From an uncultured Eubacteriales bacterium (lineage in GTDB: Bacteria > Bacillota > Clostridia > Oscillospirales > CAG-272), in contig URSW01000048.1 in assembly GCA_900550625.1 (NCBI GenBank), forward strand, positions 1-9,359: DNA of 9,359 bases, given 5' to 3'. Under the pieces are notes generated by a model. That model was not told where the DNA came from. It did no database searches and was given only the letters and a program-made list of their open reading frames with translations. Shown here in pieces: positions 1 to 6,169 of the stretch; position 1 is the first letter of the stretch, and each line of letters begins with the position of its first letter. Both the position numbers and the translations under genes were made by a program.

Positions 1-676
1 GCTGCTTGCGGAGACAGATTTCCCGTGGATACGCCTGCTCTACCTTTACCCCGACAGAATAACCGACCGGCTTCTTTCGGTCATCCGTGACAATCCGAGA
101 ATACTTCCTTATTTCGATATTCCCGTGCAGCACATCTCCGATACCGTGCTGAAACGCATGAACAGACGCGGAGACGGCGCAACGGTCAGAGAAGCGCTTG
201 CGAAAATACGACGCGAGATTCCGGGCGCGGTGCTCCGCACGACCGTTATCGTGGGCTTCCCCGGCGAGACCGATGAGGACTTTACCGAGCTTTGCGAATT
301 TGTGAAGGAAACGGAGTTCGACCGCTTCGGCGCGTTCACCTTCTCGCGCGAGGAGGGTACGCCCGCATACGATTTTGAGGATCAGATCGACGCGCAGACC
401 GCTCAGGACAGATACGATATCCTTATGGCGGCGCAGCTTGAGATCACCGCAGCGAAGAACGAGGCGAAGATCGGCGAAGAGCTCGACGTGCTCTGCGAGG
501 GATTTGACACCGTGGCGGAATGCTTCTATGGAAGGAGCGCCGCAGACGCCCCCGAGGTTGACGGGAAGGTGTATTTCAAGCTGCCCGAGGCATCGGACCG
601 ACCGAATCAGGGCGATTTCGTGCGTGTCCGCATCACCGAGGCGATGGACTACGACCTCGTCGGAGAGATGCTCTGA
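1..676 (+). CDS. rimO: Ribosomal protein S12 methylthiotransferase RimO, C-terminal half (5' truncated by window edge)
   Basis: The reading frame is open from base 2 and encodes about 224 residues up to TGA at 674-676. RimO is a radical-SAM iron-sulfur enzyme that adds a methylthio group to a conserved aspartate of ribosomal protein S12. Visible landmarks are RLLYLYPDRIT, the DIPVQHISDTVLKRMNR segment of the radical-SAM barrel, LRTTVIVGFPGETDEDF, and FDRFGAFTFSREEGTPA, which separates RimO from the tRNA enzyme MiaB. A C-terminal TRAM RNA-binding domain follows, with GRSAADAPEVDG and a VRITEAMDYDLVGE ending typical of RimO. The N-terminal UPF0004 domain and the CxxxCxxC cluster lie outside the window, so about half of a roughly 440-residue protein is missing. 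The next gene, pgsA, is the neighbour often seen in Clostridia. A Met at base 125 is internal and not the start. Confidence 0.95.
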   Translation, partial: LLAETDFPWIRLLYLYPDRITDRLLSVIRDNPRILPYFDIPVQHISDTVLKRMNRRGDGATVREALAKIRREIPGAVLRTTVIVGFPGETDEDFTELCEFVKETEFDRFGAFTFSREEGTPAYDFEDQIDAQTAQDRYDILMAAQLEITAAKNEAKIGEELDVLCEGFDTVAECFYGRSAADAPEVDGKVYFKLPEASDRPNQGDFVRVRITEAMDYDLVGEML

Positions 677-686
677 GTGATGAGCA

Positions 687-710
687 CCGACCGATCGCCG
701 ATCGGTTCGG
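687..710 (+). other. Hairpin between rimO and pgsA
   Basis: CCGACCGATC (687-696) pairs with GATCGGTTCGG (700-710) around a 3-nt loop, with one bulged base. It starts 11 nt after the rimO stop. No U-tract follows, so it is not a canonical intrinsic terminator. It may be a 3'-end stabilising or processing structure in a rimO-pgsA transcript. Confidence 0.5.
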
Positions 711-782
711 CGGGCTTACAGGCCTGAGCGACAAACGATCAAATGAGAAAGGAAAGCCTTTTTCCGAAGGCGACTGCTTAAA

Positions 783-1382
783 ATGAATCTGCCGAACAAA
801 CTTACGGTTTTTCGCATAATACTTGTACCGATACTGCTCATACTGCTCATGCTCCCGCTTCCCGCGGCGGCTGTCCAGATATCCGCGGCGGCGGTATTTA
901 TCCTCGCTTCGCTTACCGATCTTATCGACGGAAAGATCGCACGAAAATACAGCCTAATAACGGATTTCGGCAAGTTCATGGATCCCCTCGCGGATAAGTT
1001 CATCGTATTTGCCGCGCTTCTCGGGATTCTTGTCCGCTATGACGGAACCGTGCCCGGATTTCCCGATATCCGCCCCGCGTTTCTTTGGGCTGCGGCGATC
1101 GTCGTGTTCCGTGAGCTTGCGGTAACGTCTCTCAGACTCGTCATCGCGGGACGCGACGGAATCGTTGTTGCGGCAAGCTGGCTCGGCAAGGTCAAGACCA
1201 CCACACAGATGGTCTGCATTTCCGTAATCTTCCTTGAGCCCGTGCTTCTCGGACGGATAAAGATATTCGGCGAGTACCATATCCTTACCTATATCACGAT
1301 GGCTGCGATGACAGTTATGACTCTCTGGTCGGGAATAAACTATATCGTTACCTATTGGCAGTATATCGATCCGCAGAAGTAA
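783..1382 (+). CDS. pgsA: CDP-diacylglycerol--glycerol-3-phosphate 3-phosphatidyltransferase (phosphatidylglycerophosphate synthase)
   Basis: Integral membrane enzyme of 199 residues that joins CDP-diacylglycerol and glycerol-3-phosphate to phosphatidylglycerophosphate, the committed step to phosphatidylglycerol and cardiolipin. The CDP-alcohol phosphotransferase signature is complete: D46-x2-D49-G50-x2-A53-R54-x8-G63-x3-D67-x3-D71, in TDLIDGKIARKY and FGKFMDPLADK. The N-terminal MNLPNKLTVFRIILVP is typical of PgsA rather than phosphatidylserine or choline transferases. Several hydrophobic helices are visible (about 10-42, 73-85, 99-122, 140-158 and 168-190). The length is normal. The ATG at 783 has only a modest ribosome site (GAAGG at 766-770, 12 nt upstream), and an in-frame stop at 744-746 limits alternatives. 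It sits 106 nt after rimO on the same strand, a common Clostridia order. Confidence 0.94.
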   Translation: MNLPNKLTVFRIILVPILLILLMLPLPAAAVQISAAAVFILASLTDLIDGKIARKYSLITDFGKFMDPLADKFIVFAALLGILVRYDGTVPGFPDIRPAFLWAAAIVVFRELAVTSLRLVIAGRDGIVVAASWLGKVKTTTQMVCISVIFLEPVLLGRIKIFGEYHILTYITMAAMTVMTLWSGINYIVTYWQYIDPQK

Positions 1383-1516
1383 ATCCCCCTGCATTCGCGC
1401 GGCTCATTCGCACGACTTCCACGAAGGAACGTTTTGCGGCTCTGCTTTTTCGAAACCTCTTTCGTTTGCGCCGACCTTTTACAGCGGGAGCACGGAAGGA
1501 TTCATATTCAATTTTT

Positions 1517-1548
1517 GCCGCCCCTTCGGCGGCGGAACGGAGATAAAT
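1517..1548 (+). promoter_or_regulatory. Hairpin plus conserved leader directly before the aldo/keto reductase start
   Basis: GCCGCC (1517-1522) and GGCGGC (1528-1533) form a perfect 6-bp stem around CCTTC, immediately followed by the ribosome binding site GGAG (1539-1542), 6 nt from the ATG at 1549. The last 23 nt (1526-1548) recur with one mismatch on the minus strand before the nitroreductase gene at 4888-4910. This suggests a shared translation-initiation leader. No consensus sigma-A promoter is evident in 1383-1516. Confidence 0.5.
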
Positions 1549-2412
1549 ATGGCAGGATCACTTACAGATACACACCGCCTTTCAAACGGAGTTGAGATTC
1601 CGATTCTCGGATTCGGCACATGGCAGACACCCGACGGGGACACCGCGCGCGACTGCGTGAAGGCGGCTCTTGACGCGGGATATCGGCATATCGATACCGC
1701 GTGGGTCTACGGGAACGAGATCAGTGTCGGAGAGGGAATACGCGCGTCCGGTGTAAACCGCGGCGATATATTCCTCACGACAAAGCATTGGGTCACCGAG
1801 CGCGGGTACGAAAAGACGAAGGCGGCGATCGACGTATCGCTTAAAAACCTCGGCGTCGATTATCTCGATCTCTACCTTATCCATTGGCCCTGCGTGGCGA
1901 AGATATCTCCCGATTGGAAGGAGATTAACGCATCGACGTGGCGCGGATTCGAGGAGGCTTACCGCACGGGCAAGATCCGCGCGCTCGGCGTGTCGAATTT
2001 CGAGCCGCTCCACCTTGACGCGCTCCTTGAGACAGCCGAGGTTGCACCTTGCGTAAATCAGATAGAATTTCATCCGGGATATACACAGCCGGAGAACGTG
2101 AAGAGATGCCGCGAGCTCGGAATCGCGGTCGAAGCTTGGAGCCCGCTCGGATGCGGCGCGGTTCTCGGAGATGTACGTCTTGCGGAGATCGCGGGCAGAT
2201 ACGGCAAGTCCGTCGCACAGCTCTGCATCCGGTTTGCTCTTCAGAGCGGAGTGATCCCGCTGCCGAAGTCCGTGCATCCGGACAGGATAAAGGCAAACAC
2301 TCAGGTGTTCGACTTTGAGATTTCTCCCGAGGATATGGCGCTGATCGGCGCGATCGACGGGCTCGGATTCTCGGGATACCGTCCCGAGGACGCACCTGCG
2401 GACGCGCTGTAA
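1549..2412 (+). CDS. Aldo/keto reductase (AKR5-like, 2,5-diketo-D-gluconate reductase type)
   Basis: A 287-residue cytoplasmic NAD(P)H-dependent oxidoreductase with a TIM-barrel fold that reduces aldehydes or ketones to alcohols. The family signatures are intact: N-terminal LSNGVEIPILGFGTWQ, the DAGYRHIDTAWVYGNE segment, the barrel motif LGVDYLDLYLIHWP, RALGVSNFEPLHLDALL, NQIEFHPGY, and the nucleotide-binding IPLPKSVHPDRIKAN near the C terminus. The catalytic tetrad is D49, Y54, K79 and H112. The start is well supported by GGAG 6 nt upstream. Length is normal for the family. Substrate cannot be inferred: this family covers methylglyoxal, sugar ketoacids and many aldehydes. It lies 166 nt after pgsA and is probably a separate transcription unit with a structured leader. 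Confidence 0.93.
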   Translation: MAGSLTDTHRLSNGVEIPILGFGTWQTPDGDTARDCVKAALDAGYRHIDTAWVYGNEISVGEGIRASGVNRGDIFLTTKHWVTERGYEKTKAAIDVSLKNLGVDYLDLYLIHWPCVAKISPDWKEINASTWRGFEEAYRTGKIRALGVSNFEPLHLDALLETAEVAPCVNQIEFHPGYTQPENVKRCRELGIAVEAWSPLGCGAVLGDVRLAEIAGRYGKSVAQLCIRFALQSGVIPLPKSVHPDRIKANTQVFDFEISPEDMALIGAIDGLGFSGYRPEDAPADAL

Positions 2413-2600
2413 ACGGCAGTGCGCTGAGGCGGGCATCGGGCATCGTGCCCATGGGCATCGCCATACGGCGTATTGCGTCGGAGCGAACGCATTTTTCGGG
2501 TGCGATATGTAAAATGCCCGGATAACCAAGCCTTTTGTGTCGGCGGCAGCTTTAAAAACCGGTCGGCAAAAGGATATATTGCGTAAACCGCAAAAAACGC

Positions 2601-2645
2601 AAAACTGCGGGGGATCCTCTCGTGTAGGGGGTCCTCCGCAGTTTT
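2601..2645 (+). terminator. Long intrinsic terminator hairpin (bidirectional-type)
   Basis: AAAACTGCGG (2601-2610) pairs perfectly with CCGCAGTTTT (2636-2645). The helix continues inward for about 10 more pairs (2611-2620 with 2626-2635, with G-U wobbles) to a CGTGT loop. The A-tract on the left and T-tract on the right would allow termination in both directions. It lies about 190 nt beyond the aldo/keto reductase stop. The upstream CCGCA (2588-2592) could pair with TGCGG (2606-2610) of the left arm, a possible competing structure. Confidence 0.75.
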
Positions 2646-2842
2646 ATAAGCCGTTCGGTATGGGTGTTGCTGCCGGGCGCCCGGTGCTCGACAGAAGCCC
2701 GACGTTCGATGCGGGCGCTCTGCCGGGAGCGCGATGGACTTTGTGCTGTTTTACCATACAACGGCGCGATCGGCAATCCCCCGACGCGGTCAACATAGCG
2801 ATATTCTTCGCAGCGGCGGCATCGTTCATTCCGGAAAGCACG

Positions 2843-2864
2843 CTTTTTAAAAATTTTTAAAAAG
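2843..2864. repeat. Perfect A/T palindrome C-T5A5T5A5-G
   Basis: Bases 2844-2863 read exactly five T, five A, five T, five A, flanked by C and G that extend the symmetry to 22 nt. It abuts the AGGGGG ribosome site of the microprotein at 2875. In this GC-rich region such a block stands out. It could bend DNA, bind a regulator, act as promoter AT-element or form an RNA hairpin occluding the ribosome site. Function is inference. Confidence 0.6.
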
Positions 2865-2874
2865 GGGGCGCGAA

Positions 2875-2991
2875 GTGCCTATGCCGTATCTCGCTTTTTC
2901 CCTGCTCTGCCTGATCGGTGTGCTGTTCGCGGTGTTCATCTTCGCGCCGCCGTACCTGCCGCTGCTTGAGGATCCGATCACGGGAACATAA
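2875..2991 (+). CDS. Putative 38-residue single-pass membrane microprotein (GTG start)
   Basis: GTG at 2875 is preceded by AAGGGGG (2862-2868) at a 6-nt spacing; an in-frame ATG at 2881 is an alternative start giving 36 residues. The frame ends at TAA 2989-2991. The peptide begins MPMPYLAFSLLCLIG, continues through one strongly hydrophobic stretch (about residues 5-25, rich in Leu, Phe, Val and Ile) and then a proline-rich tail PPYLPLLEDPITGT with two acidic residues. This is what a small single-span membrane protein looks like, with a short charged end. I recognise no family. It is isolated: a terminator lies upstream and an opposing gene cluster ends downstream. Short length means it could be chance, but the ribosome site plus hydrophobic profile argue otherwise. 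Confidence 0.5.
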   Translation: MPMPYLAFSLLCLIGVLFAVFIFAPPYLPLLEDPITGT

Positions 2992-3188
2992 GGCATTCCG
3001 TCATGAGTGAAGGGCGGCAGCAAAAGGCGGAGCGTCCGCTATCGGCTGTAGGTCCGGCGATTACCGATTATCCTTCGTGCGCGCCGGGATTTTGCATACT
3101 CAGCCGCCTTGGAGAGCTATGTCTTTGATGCACACGGCGGACACCTTCCTCTTCGGATGCTCCGCCGTTAAATGCCCGAAATTCAACG

Positions 3189-3215
3189 AAAAAGGAGAGC
3201 GAAAGCTCTCCTTTT
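3189..3215 (-). terminator. Intrinsic terminator of the dehydrogenase/nitroreductase/propeller cluster
   Basis: GGAGAGC (3194-3200) and GCTCTCC (3205-3211) form a 7-bp stem around a GAAA loop, extended by A-T pairs. On the minus strand it is followed by a five-T tract (3193-3189), 14 nt beyond the Gfo/Idh/MocA stop codon. The opposite side carries four T, so it may also stop plus-strand transcripts coming from the microprotein. Confidence 0.85.
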
Positions 3216-3228
3216 CGGATTTTTGCGA

Positions 3229-4290
3229 TCAGAATACGATTTCCTTTCCGGAATCGGAGGAATCGTAGATGCCCTGCATGATCTTCGACGTGAGAATTGC
3301 GTAGTCGATGTGGGACTGAATCTTCTCGCCGGTCTTCACGCTGTGAATAAAGCTCTGAATCTCGTTCAGGAACATATCTCCGCGGTCGAACTTTGCCTCT
3401 TCGGAGATGAAGGTCTTCGATGCGACCTTGTATTCCGAGAAGCCGCCGCCGTAAACAAGACGGATGCCGCCTTCGGTTCCGATGAAGTCGATGTAGTTCT
3501 CTTCGGGCTCGATGTTCTGCGCCCATGCGCCCTCGAGGGAGATGATCGGTCCCTCGGTGCGGATGAAAGCCGTTACGCTGTCGTCTACATCGTAGGTTCC
3601 GTTCACGTTGCGGGTCTCCTCGGACCACATTCCGCGGTAAAGGTAGTTGGGAATGTCGCAGCCGAGCTTCGAGAACGCTTTGCCGCATACCGCGAGGGGC
3701 TGAGGATCGCCGAGGCAATACATTACAAGGTCGATGCGGTGAACTCCCCAGTCGATGAGCACGCCGCCGCCGGAGATCGCCTTGGTGGTGAATGCGCCGC
3801 CGATTCCGGGGATGGAGCGATGGCAGCGGAAGTTTACGAATACATGGTATACCTCTCCGAGCTCACCGCTCATGATGCGGCGGCGGACTTCGTTTACGGA
3901 GGTGGCAAAGCGGTTGACGACACCGATGTTCAGGATCTTTCCGGTTTCATGCTGAACCTTCTGCATCTCGAGCGCCTCGGAGTAAATGCGTGCCGCGGGC
4001 TTCTCGCAGAGAACGTGCTTTCCGGCGCGCAGAGCGTCGATTGCGATCGTCTTGTGCATGAGGTTGGGCGTGCAGACGCTTACCGCGTCGATCTCGGGAT
4101 CGTTCAGGATGATGCGGTAATCGTCGATCGCGCTTCCGCACTTGTACTCCTCAACTGCTTTCTCCGCCTTCGACTTGACGATGTCGCAGAAATACTTGAT
4201 CTCCGCATCGTCGCACTTCATGTAGGAAGGGATGTGAGCCGCGTTTGCAATACAGCCGCATCCGATCACTCCGACCTTGACTTTTTCCAT
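3229..4290 (-). CDS. Gfo/Idh/MocA family NAD(P)-dependent oxidoreductase
   Basis: A 353-residue cytoplasmic dehydrogenase of the glucose-fructose oxidoreductase / inositol dehydrogenase / MocA superfamily, which usually oxidises or reduces sugars, inositols or their derivatives. The N-terminal Rossmann fold shows VKVGVIGCGCIANAAH (G10-C-G12 motif), then VSVCTPNLMHKTIAIDALRAGKHVLCEKP with the family EKP motif at 96-98 (K97 catalytic or cofactor contact). The C-terminal domain carries GGGVLIDWGVHRIDLV (174-189), where D180 and H184 match the usual catalytic Asp and His. Length is normal. The start is supported by AAGGAG (4301-4306 on the complement), 10 nt upstream. It is the last gene of the minus-strand cluster, 71 nt after nitroreductase. 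Exact substrate is unknown; the sialidase-like neighbour suggests a carbohydrate derivative. Confidence 0.92.
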   Translation of the reverse strand: MEKVKVGVIGCGCIANAAHIPSYMKCDDAEIKYFCDIVKSKAEKAVEEYKCGSAIDDYRIILNDPEIDAVSVCTPNLMHKTIAIDALRAGKHVLCEKPAARIYSEALEMQKVQHETGKILNIGVVNRFATSVNEVRRRIMSGELGEVYHVFVNFRCHRSIPGIGGAFTTKAISGGGVLIDWGVHRIDLVMYCLGDPQPLAVCGKAFSKLGCDIPNYLYRGMWSEETRNVNGTYDVDDSVTAFIRTEGPIISLEGAWAQNIEPEENYIDFIGTEGGIRLVYGGGFSEYKVASKTFISEEAKFDRGDMFLNEIQSFIHSVKTGEKIQSHIDYAILTSKIMQGIYDSSDSGKEIVF

Positions 4291-4361
4291 ATCGGTTTTT
4301 CTCCTTAGAAAATTTTAATTTATTCGTGAGCCGCCGTGCGGCGTTTTACGACAGTTTCCGC

Positions 4362-4883
4362 TCAGTCGTCGAGCAGTGCGAAATCCTCGCGGGGCGCTTT
4401 TGCCTCGGGGAGGGCTTCCGCCGGATATCCGAGAATCACATTTCCCACTCCGACATACGACGGATCTATCCCCCATTCCTTCATGAGCCGCTTGCCATCG
4501 GGGGACGCCATTTCCTCCTTCGCACGGTGAATCCAGCATGAGCCGAGACCGAGCGAATACGCCGCGTTCAGCATATTCCCGATTGCAAGGCTCGCGTCCT
4601 CGATGTATGTCGGCACGGAGGAATCCGCCATGACGACGATCACCGTCGGCGCGCCGTAGAAGGGATCGCCGCTGCCGCCCATGACGGAGGCGTTGAGCTG
4701 CGAGAGAAGATTTATTTTGTCGGGGTCCTGCACGGCGACGGCACGCGCGCTGTGCCGATTCATTCCGGAAGGCGCGTGACTGCCCGCGGCGAGAACCTCG
4801 CGCAGCTCCGATATCGATATCTGTTCTCCTCGGAAGCTGCGGCAGCTTGCACGGGAGCAAAGGGGTTTTATCGTTTCATTCAT
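4362..4883 (-). CDS. Nitroreductase family protein (FMN-dependent)
   Basis: A 173-residue flavoenzyme-like protein of the nitroreductase fold, which uses NAD(P)H and FMN to reduce nitro compounds, quinones, enones or other substrates. Landmarks: N-terminal CSRASCRSFRGEQIS (FMN phosphate-binding arginines), LAAGSHAPSGMNRHSARAVAV, APTVIVVMAD, EDASLAIGNMLNAAYSLGLGSCWI, and the C-terminal VGVGNVILGYPAEALPEAKAPRE. Length fits the short single-domain members. I choose the ATG at 4883 because GGAG (complement of 4894-4897) lies 10 nt upstream and family similarity starts there; the frame is open to a Met at 5000, but that 39-residue extension looks non-native. It lies between the propeller gene and the dehydrogenase on the same strand, suggesting co-transcription. 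Substrate unknown. Confidence 0.9.
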   Translation of the reverse strand: MNETIKPLCSRASCRSFRGEQISISELREVLAAGSHAPSGMNRHSARAVAVQDPDKINLLSQLNASVMGGSGDPFYGAPTVIVVMADSSVPTYIEDASLAIGNMLNAAYSLGLGSCWIHRAKEEMASPDGKRLMKEWGIDPSYVGVGNVILGYPAEALPEAKAPREDFALLDD

Positions 4884-4887
4884 AATG

Positions 4888-4910
4888 ATTTGTCTCCGTT
4901 CCGCCGCCGA
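4888..4910 (-). promoter_or_regulatory. Conserved leader element before nitroreductase
   Basis: On the minus strand this 23-nt segment reads TCGGCGGCGG then AACGGAGACAAAT and contains the ribosome site. It matches 1526-1548 before the aldo/keto reductase at 22 of 23 positions. Further upstream, GCGG/CCGC and GCCGC/GCGGC complementary segments (about 4906-4931) could fold into hairpins, as at the other copy. Confidence 0.5.
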
Positions 4911-4996
4911 TGCGGTATGCCGCGCGGCGCTGTGATTTTGTCCGTTCCCGTATGCGTGAATTCTGCACGGTAAACGGAAAATGCGGCGTTTTTCGG

Positions 4997-6082
4997 TCAC
5001 GCCTCTTCGATCACCCGGTAGCGCGACATATAAACTATGCGGCGCTCGCCGAGCTTTATGTCGTCGGACACCTTGTCCTCGGTCGTGTCGTATACGATGA
5101 GGATCTCGTTCGGTCTTGTCTCAAATATCGAGACATAACCTGACGGACCGCGATCCCACTGACCGTCGTTTTCGGCGACGATGAACGGCTTCGACCATGT
5201 GTATCCTTCATCTCCCGAGATCTGCATGAACGTGTCCCACTTGCCCGACGCGCAGACGATCGCGCCGTTCTCGAGACGGATCAGCCGCGGAAGAACTCCG
5301 TAGGGATTGAGCACCTCGGGCTTCGACCACGTTTTTCCGCTGTCGTAGGAGTGTGAGAAGAACATGGGCGTGTAGACTTCGTGTCCCTGAGTTCTTATCG
5401 CCGCGAGGATGTGACCGTTTCCGAGGCAGAGAAGATCGGGCTCGCAGTAGCCCTCCGCGTCCGCGATCGGGTATGTCTGACAGTCCGCGATCGTGGAGAG
5501 ATACTCGAAGGTGTGACCGTTGTCGTGAGAGATCAGGCACCATGAGCGGTACTGATAGAAATCGTAGTTTTTGAAATACTCGAGCTTTGAGCGGTCGCTC
5601 TTGAACTGACCGTACATCGTCATTATGATGTCGCCGTTTTCAAGCTGTATCACGCCGTGATCGACCGAGCCGGTGTGATAGTTCTTCTTGTCCTCGCTGT
5701 CGCCGAAGCCGACCGCGAGATCGGGAATATCGACGGAGCAGTATTCGCACTGCGCCGTTCCCGCGCGGAGCACGTCGAAATTCTCGGCGCGCGCGATGCG
5801 GAGCACGAACGGTATCTTTTCCTGCGTCTCGACATCGAAATCGAAGTTTACGACGCTGTGGAATCCGGGGCTTATGTACGAGCCGTCCGCAAGGCGGGTG
5901 AAGTTGCCGCGCCGTCTGCCGTCCCTTATCTCGGTCCATGTGTCGCCGTAATCGGATGTGGAGAGCACATACGCGCCGGCATCGACCATGATATCGCCGC
6001 CGTCGCCCTTCATCATTCCCGCAGGGTAGTTTCCGATGCCCCAGCGTTTGGTATCTATATGTTCAAAGGTGTAATTCTTCAT
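4997..6082 (-). CDS. BNR/Asp-box (sialidase-like) beta-propeller protein
   Basis: A 361-residue protein with the repeated Asp-box motif SxDxGxTW of sialidase-type propellers: STSDYGDTW (41-49), SHDNGHTF (185-192), SHSYDSGKTW (243-252) and SGDEGYTW (289-296). Typical inter-box blade strands are present: HGVIQLENGDIIMTMYG, CEPDLLCLGNGHILAAIR (with E213 and R230), LPRLIRLENGAIVCASG and SGYVSIFETRPNEILIVYD (Y316). This layout resembles the BNR_2 sialidase domain. The N-terminal FRIP/YRIP arginine motif of classical sialidases is not visible, so hydrolytic activity on sialic acid is uncertain. No signal peptide or membrane anchor is seen, so it is predicted cytoplasmic. I start at ATG 6082, with GAAGGA 11 nt upstream; the 27-residue upstream extension overlaps the promoter and is unlikely. 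First gene of the minus-strand cluster. Confidence 0.82.
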   Translation of the reverse strand: MKNYTFEHIDTKRWGIGNYPAGMMKGDGGDIMVDAGAYVLSTSDYGDTWTEIRDGRRRGNFTRLADGSYISPGFHSVVNFDFDVETQEKIPFVLRIARAENFDVLRAGTAQCEYCSVDIPDLAVGFGDSEDKKNYHTGSVDHGVIQLENGDIIMTMYGQFKSDRSKLEYFKNYDFYQYRSWCLISHDNGHTFEYLSTIADCQTYPIADAEGYCEPDLLCLGNGHILAAIRTQGHEVYTPMFFSHSYDSGKTWSKPEVLNPYGVLPRLIRLENGAIVCASGKWDTFMQISGDEGYTWSKPFIVAENDGQWDRGPSGYVSIFETRPNEILIVYDTTEDKVSDDIKLGERRIVYMSRYRVIEEA

Positions 6083-6134
6083 TTGACGTTCCGTCCTTCG
6101 GGTGTATTTACGGCGTGCGCCGAGCCCATAACGA

Positions 6135-6163
6135 ATTATAACAATTGCGGGGGGCAATGTCAA
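6135..6163 (-). promoter_or_regulatory. Perfect consensus sigma-A promoter for the propeller gene cluster
   Basis: Read on the minus strand, TTGACA (complement of 6158-6163) is followed after exactly 17 nt by TATAAT (complement of 6135-6140), with an extended -10 TG one base before it. Transcription would start near 6128, giving a leader of about 46 nt. The spacer holds an inverted repeat, ATTGC-GGGGG-GCAAT (6144-6158), which could be an operator under RNA polymerase. Confidence 0.88.
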
Positions 6164-6169
6164 TAAAAT

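Larger units (their letters stand above)
2413..2874. other. Long structured intergenic region
   Basis: These 462 nt hold no credible gene: the open frames present cross a strong terminator and show no family features. Visible structures are three copies of GGGCATCG (2431-2438, 2438-2445, 2453-2460) overlapping the palindrome TGCCCATGGGCA (2446-2457), the long terminator at 2601-2645, the palindrome CCGGGCGCCCGG (2673-2684), a GCGCTC/GAGCGC hairpin (2715-2732), and the T5A5T5A5 block at 2844-2863. The density of hairpins would fit a non-coding or leader RNA, but I cannot assign a class. Confidence 0.5.

Noticed and set aside
1582..2529. 315-codon minus-strand open frame opposite the aldo/keto reductase
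   Set aside because: Antisense to a well-conserved enzyme; its translation is rich in Arg and Cys with no domain features.
2537..2860. 107-codon plus-strand open frame after the aldo/keto reductase
   Set aside because: It runs straight through the long terminator hairpin, has no ribosome site or family features, and the translation looks like random GC-rich sequence.
3003..3128. 41-residue open frame 11 nt after the microprotein stop
   Set aside because: Only AAGG as a weak ribosome site, unremarkable composition, no hydrophobic segment or motif; most likely chance.
3172..4308. Long 378-codon plus-strand open frame opposite the dehydrogenase
   Set aside because: It is the antisense shadow of the Gfo/Idh/MocA gene, whose minus-strand frame has clear family motifs and a ribosome site.
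4884..5000. 39-residue N-terminal extension of nitroreductase
   Set aside because: The internal ATG at 4883 has the ribosome site and family similarity begins there; the extension crosses the conserved leader element.
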